NCBI GenBank assembly: GCA_028875875.1
Contig: JAGWUV010000014.1
Location: 1 to 64,000, forward strand
DNA: 64,000 bases
Source: Bacteroidota bacterium
GTDB taxonomy: Bacteria > Bacteroidota > Bacteroidia > Chitinophagales > Chitinophagaceae
Direction: 5' to 3'
The translations under genes and the position numbers were made by a program. How positions within the stretch are numbered: position 1 is the stretch's first letter; each line of letters opens with the position of its first letter. This document shows, one piece after another, positions 62,195 to 64,000 of this stretch. The notes beneath the pieces were generated by a model. The model saw only the letters and a list, made by a program, of their open reading frames with translations. It searched no databases and had not been told where the DNA came from.

Positions 62195-64000
62195 CTATTC
62201 AAACTTCAGGTCTAAACCTAAACCGCGTAATTCATGTACCAATACATTGAATGACTCAGGTACACCTGCACGTGGGATATTATCACCTTTAACAATGGCT
62301 TCGTACGTTTTGGCACGTCCGATAATATCATCAGATTTAATGGTCAGTAATTCCTGCAAGATGTTAGATGCACCATACGCTTCCAGTGCCCAAACCTCCA
62401 TCTCACCAAAACGCTGTCCACCAAACTGAGCTTTACCACCCAGCGGTTGTTGCGTAATCAGGCTATAAGGCCCAATAGAACGAGCGTGCATCTTATCATC
62501 AACCATGTGGTGGAGTTTGATCATATAGATCACACCAACTGTGGCTTTCTGGTGGAAACGCTCACCGGTTTCACCATCATACAGATAAGTGTGCCCGTTA
62601 ATAGGTAATTCGGCTTTGTTACACAACTCCTCGATCTCAGCAGTGCTGGCACCATCAAAGATCGGTGTTGCGAACTTAACGTTCAGTTTCTTACCTGCCC
62701 ATCCTAAAATGGTTTCGTAGATCTGTCCAAGGTTCATACGGGAAGGTACACCCAATGGGTTCAGTACGATATCAACCGGTGTTCCGTCTTCCAGGAATGG
62801 CATATCTTCAGCACGAACGATCTTTGCAACGATACCTTTGTTTCCGTGACGGCCAGCCATCTTATCACCCACTTTCAGCTTACGCTTAACAGCAAGGTAT
62901 ACTTTCGCTAATTTCAACACACCTGCAGGTAATTCATCACCGATAGATATATTGAATTTTTCTCTCTTATAGCGACCTAACTCTTCATTAAACTTAATGC
63001 TGTAGTTATGTAAAAGGGTGTTGATGAAATCATCAGTTTCTGCTTCACCTGTCCATCCTAATGGATTTACATTTTGGTAATCAATGGCCGCCAGGTTCTT
63101 TGGATTGAATTTAGCGCCTTTACCAATCAGCATTTCTCCGAAGTTGTTACTGATGCCTGCAGAAGATTTATCTTTTAACAGGATCTGCAACTTGCTGATC
63201 AGCTGTTCTTTCAGCTCTTCTACATTTTGCTGATGGATCTTCTCGATCTTTTCCAACTGTGCTTTCTCACGAACTTTAGCATTCTTATCTTTCTTGGCAC
63301 GCTGGAATAATTTTTTATCAATTACCACACCTTCCGTTCCATTAGGTGCTTTCAAAGAAGCATCTTTCGCATCACCGGCCTTATCACCAAAGATAGCTCT
63401 TAACAGCTTTTCTTCAGGTGTAGGATCAGATTCTCCTTTTGGAGTGATTTTACCGATAAGGATATCACCTTCTTTAATGGTAGCTCCGATACGGATAATA
63501 CCATTCTCATCAAGATCCTTAGTCGCTTCTTCAGAAACGTTTGGAATATCCGGTGTTAATTCTTCTTCACCTAATTTAGTATCACGCACTTCCAGTTCAT
63601 ATTCTTCAATGTGAACAGAAGTAAACAAATCTTCACGAACTACTTTCTCATTGATAACGATCGCATCCTCGAAGTTGTAACCTTTCCAGGGCATGAACGC
63701 TACCTGCAGGTTTCTACCTAAGGCCAATTCACCGTCTTTAGTAGCATATCCTTCGGTTAAGAAATCCCCTTTTACTACTTTTTGCCCTTTCTTCACAGCC
63801 GGACGTAAGTTGATGCAGGTTGCCTGGTTGGTTTTGATGAACTTAGTAAGCCTGTATACTTTCAGATCATCTTCAAAACTTACCAAACGGTCTAAATCGT
63901 TCCTATCGTAACGAACATGAATTTCATTGGCATCTACAAATTCAACTACACCTGTTCCTTCAGCATGGATCTGGATCCTTGCATCACGGGCAGCTTTTCC
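62195..64000 (-). CDS. rpoB: DNA-directed RNA polymerase subunit beta, C-terminal part (cut by window edge)
   Basis: The frame is open from the window edge to the stop at 62195 and gives the last 601 residues. Hallmark segments are intact: [114 protein letters not shown] and the C-terminal anchor [17 protein letters not shown], all near the Rif/catalytic and clamp-connector parts of RpoB. It is normally followed directly by rpoC; here a terminator and a lactonase gene come next and rpoC is 37.4 kb further on in the same direction. An internal ATG at 63886 is not the start. Confidence 0.97.
   Translation of the reverse strand, partial: GKAARDARIQIHAEGTGVVEFVDANEIHVRYDRNDLDRLVSFEDDLKVYRLTKFIKTNQATCINLRPAVKKGQKVVKGDFLTEGYATKDGELALGRNLQVAFMPWKGYNFEDAIVINEKVVREDLFTSVHIEEYELEVRDTKLGEEELTPDIPNVSEEATKDLDENGIIRIGATIKEGDILIGKITPKGESDPTPEEKLLRAIFGDKAGDAKDASLKAPNGTEGVVIDKKLFQRAKKDKNAKVREKAQLEKIEKIHQQNVEELKEQLISKLQILLKDKSSAGISNNFGEMLIGKGAKFNPKNLAAIDYQNVNPLGWTGEAETDDFINTLLHNYSIKFNEELGRYKREKFNISIGDELPAGVLKLAKVYLAVKRKLKVGDKMAGRHGNKGIVAKIVRAEDMPFLEDGTPVDIVLNPLGVPSRMNLGQIYETILGWAGKKLNVKFATPIFDGASTAEIEELCNKAELPINGHTYLYDGETGERFHQKATVGVIYMIKLHHMVDDKMHARSIGPYSLITQQPLGGKAQFGGQRFGEMEVWALEAYGASNILQELLTIKSDDIIGRAKTYEAIVKGDNIPRAGVPESFNVLVHELRGLGLDLKFE

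Noticed and set aside
63294-63911. Plus-strand Ser-rich frames opposite rpoB
   Set aside because: Antisense shadows of a strongly conserved gene.
1-64000. tRNA, rRNA or CRISPR array
   Set aside because: No T-loop motif with a matching cloverleaf in intergenic DNA, and no regularly spaced direct repeats with unique spacers; the dispersed repeats are kilobases apart.

Overview
The window is a contiguous 64 kb chromosomal stretch of a Bacteroidota bacterium, most likely a member of the Chitinophagaceae (inference from the protein families and intergenic style). Several genes carry the Bacteroidota-type promoter (TTG, about 19-20 nt, TAnnTTTG), Shine-Dalgarno sequences are mostly absent, base composition is moderate, and most genes are housekeeping. 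No tRNA, rRNA, CRISPR array, transposase or phage gene was seen.

Layout. 1-2.1 kb: an accessory-looking edge with a truncated DUF262 gene, a small excisionase-like HTH protein and a patch of GTTCG repeats. 2.0-5.9 kb (minus): two small envelope proteins, a thioredoxin-fold lipid/periplasmic redox protein and a GH1 beta-glucosidase, with an elaborate inverted-repeat element at 4.35-4.48 kb. 6.0-10.7 kb (plus): a TetR-HlyD-MFS(DHA2)-TolC tripartite efflux operon with a tandem operator. 10.9-20.3 kb: SET-domain protein, MgtE, an oxidoreductase/sugar transferase/acyltransferase trio, IspD, Ntn-type asparaginase, a heptose-kinase-like PfkB protein, an APC permease and an OmpH/Skp-like chaperone. 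20.5-24.8 kb (minus): rpoC with its own consensus promoter. 25-29.4 kb: a histidine kinase overlapping a response regulator fused to a Crp-type DNA-binding module, and a large helical-repeat protein.

29.6-47 kb (plus): leuA-leuB, then an ilv operon (ilvE-ilvD-ilvB-ilvH-dinB-ilvC-ilvA) and gltB-gltD. The ilv operon begins with its own promoter, a 35-codon leader peptide with a Leu/Val/Ile run, and an intrinsic terminator with a competing antiterminator: a complete ribosome-mediated attenuator. 47.3-51.5 kb: two ammonium transporters around a beta-barrel porin, followed by a strongly folded 3' region. 51.9-59.5 kb: ppc (minus) divergent from thrA-thrB-thrC, which is preceded by a 31-codon leader peptide ending in five consecutive Thr codons. 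59.6-62 kb: a two-domain ABC ATPase and a lactonase-family beta-propeller. 62.2-64 kb (minus): the C-terminal 601 residues of rpoB.

Functionally, the 29.6-59.5 kb block brings nitrogen in (Amt), fixes it into glutamate (GltBD), supplies oxaloacetate (Ppc) and makes Thr, Ile, Val and part of Leu (leuC and leuD are not here). The most striking points are: rpoB and rpoC, nearly always adjacent, lie 37.4 kb apart in the same orientation with this block between them; two amino-acid leader peptides suggest attenuation control; and five intergenic copies of a GTGCGACGCAAC-cored repeat sit just behind stop codons.
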